Shown piece by piece: positions 63,441-64,000 of a stretch of 64,000 nucleotides of DNA (the stretch's first letter is position 1; every line of letters starts with the position of its first letter). Location of the stretch: NCBI GenBank assembly GCA_019423745.1, contig JAHZAV010000006.1, positions 1 to 64,000 on the forward strand. Reading direction: 5' to 3'. This DNA is from Lachnospiraceae bacterium (GTDB taxonomy: Bacteria > Bacillota > Clostridia > Lachnospirales > Lachnospiraceae). Both the position numbers and the translations under genes were made by a program. Under the pieces are notes generated by a model. It saw nothing but the letters and a program-made list of their open reading frames with translations, was not told the DNA's origin and searched no databases.

Positions 63441-64000
63441 TTCCCCTTTATTACGATCTGCACATCCATTCTTGCTTGTCGCCATGCGGAGACGCCGATA
63501 TGACCCCTTCCAATATCGCTGGCATGGCTGCAGTAAAAAATTTAGATGTCATTGCATTAACGGATCACAATTCCTGCAGGAACTGCCCTGCAGCCATTGC
63601 GGCCGGGGAGCGTTTGGGTGTCACAGTTATTCCCGGCATGGAACTTACCACGTCTGAGGAAATTCACGTCGTCTTTTTATTTTCTTCCCTTGAGCATGCA
63701 CTTTCCTTTGATTCCTATGTGTATGAACATCTTCTTCCAATAAAAAATCGTCCAGAAATCTTCGGCAGCCAGATTATCACAGATGAAAACGATGAAGTCA
63801 TCGGGTTCCTAGATAAATTGCTAATTAGCGCTACGGATATTCCATTTTACGAAACGGATAAGCTGGCTTCTTCTTTTGGCGGCATCTGCTTTCCAGCTCA
63901 TCTGGATAAATCTTCTACCAGCCTGATTTCTAATCTGGGCTCTGTTCCGCCAGACAGCACCTTCTGCTGTGCTGAACTAAAAAATATGGAACATCTACAC
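63437..64000 (+). CDS. PHP domain phosphoesterase (partial, cut by window end)
   Basis: Opens at ATG 63437 and runs past the window edge; 188 codons are visible. The N-terminus has the PHP metal motifs YYDLHIHSCLSPCGD and ALTDHNSCRN, then VIPGMELTT and CFPAHLDK, so the site is intact as far as seen. Members hydrolyse phosphoesters (histidinol-P, nucleotides). Its place directly after hydS2 and DRTGG is a recurrent context for [FeFe]-hydrogenase loci, and might supply or remove a signalling nucleotide or phosphate. That is inference. Confidence 0.88.
   Translation, partial: MIPLYYDLHIHSCLSPCGDADMTPSNIAGMAAVKNLDVIALTDHNSCRNCPAAIAAGERLGVTVIPGMELTTSEEIHVVFLFSSLEHALSFDSYVYEHLLPIKNRPEIFGSQIITDENDEVIGFLDKLLISATDIPFYETDKLASSFGGICFPAHLDKSSTSLISNLGSVPPDSTFCCAELKNMEHLH

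Overview
The window looks like a contiguous stretch of chromosome from an anaerobic, moderately AT-rich Firmicute. The best guess is class Clostridia, family Lachnospiraceae. This is inferred from the N-terminal form of UvrC, the DUF1846 protein, the PF12897-type aminotransferase, strong Shine-Dalgarno sequences with TTGaca/TATAAT promoters, and the complete electron-bifurcating [FeFe]-hydrogenase locus. I see no tRNA, rRNA, CRISPR array, prophage or insertion sequence. Genes are densely packed and the longest gene-free stretch is about 320 bp (60592-60914).

Layout. 80-10494: housekeeping genes (uvrC, ftsH, DUF1846, pyrG, hemW, lepA). 10634-17555: a minus-strand run of a ComEA-like lipoprotein, a two-component system, a GerMN lipoprotein, comEC and holA, behind one promoter. 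17621-24449: a YdcZ-type transporter, then arginine biosynthesis (argC, a GNAT acetyltransferase, argJ, argB, argD) divergent from argG, with ArgR-like operators over both promoters. 24564-33142: small metabolic, transport and regulatory units (dipeptidase, class-I glutamine amidotransferase, oxidoreductase, aminotransferase, CcdA-TlpA fusion, MATE pump, XRE and MerR regulators). 33261-47350: leuS, an alanine symporter, a P-loop orphan, Na/Pi and AEC transporters, an uncharacterised membrane protein, trkH-trkA and an EF-G paralogue. 47611-50098: tyrA-aroA.

50164-64000 is dominated by hydrogen metabolism and its probable control. A minus-strand operon encodes a [2Fe-2S] protein, a PAS-containing sensory [FeFe]-hydrogenase-like protein (HydS1) and a SpoIIE/PP2C phosphatase. 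After a CapA gene and a HAD gene comes hydC - HATPase - hydD - hydB - hydA, the NADH- and ferredoxin-linked bifurcating hydrogenase. Diverging from it is DRTGG protein - RsbT/RsbW-like ATPase - second sensory hydrogenase-like protein (HydS2) - DRTGG protein - PHP phosphoesterase, which is cut by the window edge. Together this gives one catalytic H2 machine, two candidate H2 or redox sensors with different active-site signatures, two GHKL ATPases, one PP2C phosphatase and two DRTGG modules, but no STAS protein, sigma factor or DNA-binding regulator. The individual parts belong to known families. The assembly reads as a hydrogen-responsive phospho-signalling circuit whose wiring is not evident from the sequence, and it is the best candidate for an under-described system here.

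Two near-perfect palindromes sharing a GGGACGTAAC core, one after argG and one overlapping the 3' end of aroA, look like REP-type dispersed elements; the second encodes the last eight residues of AroA.
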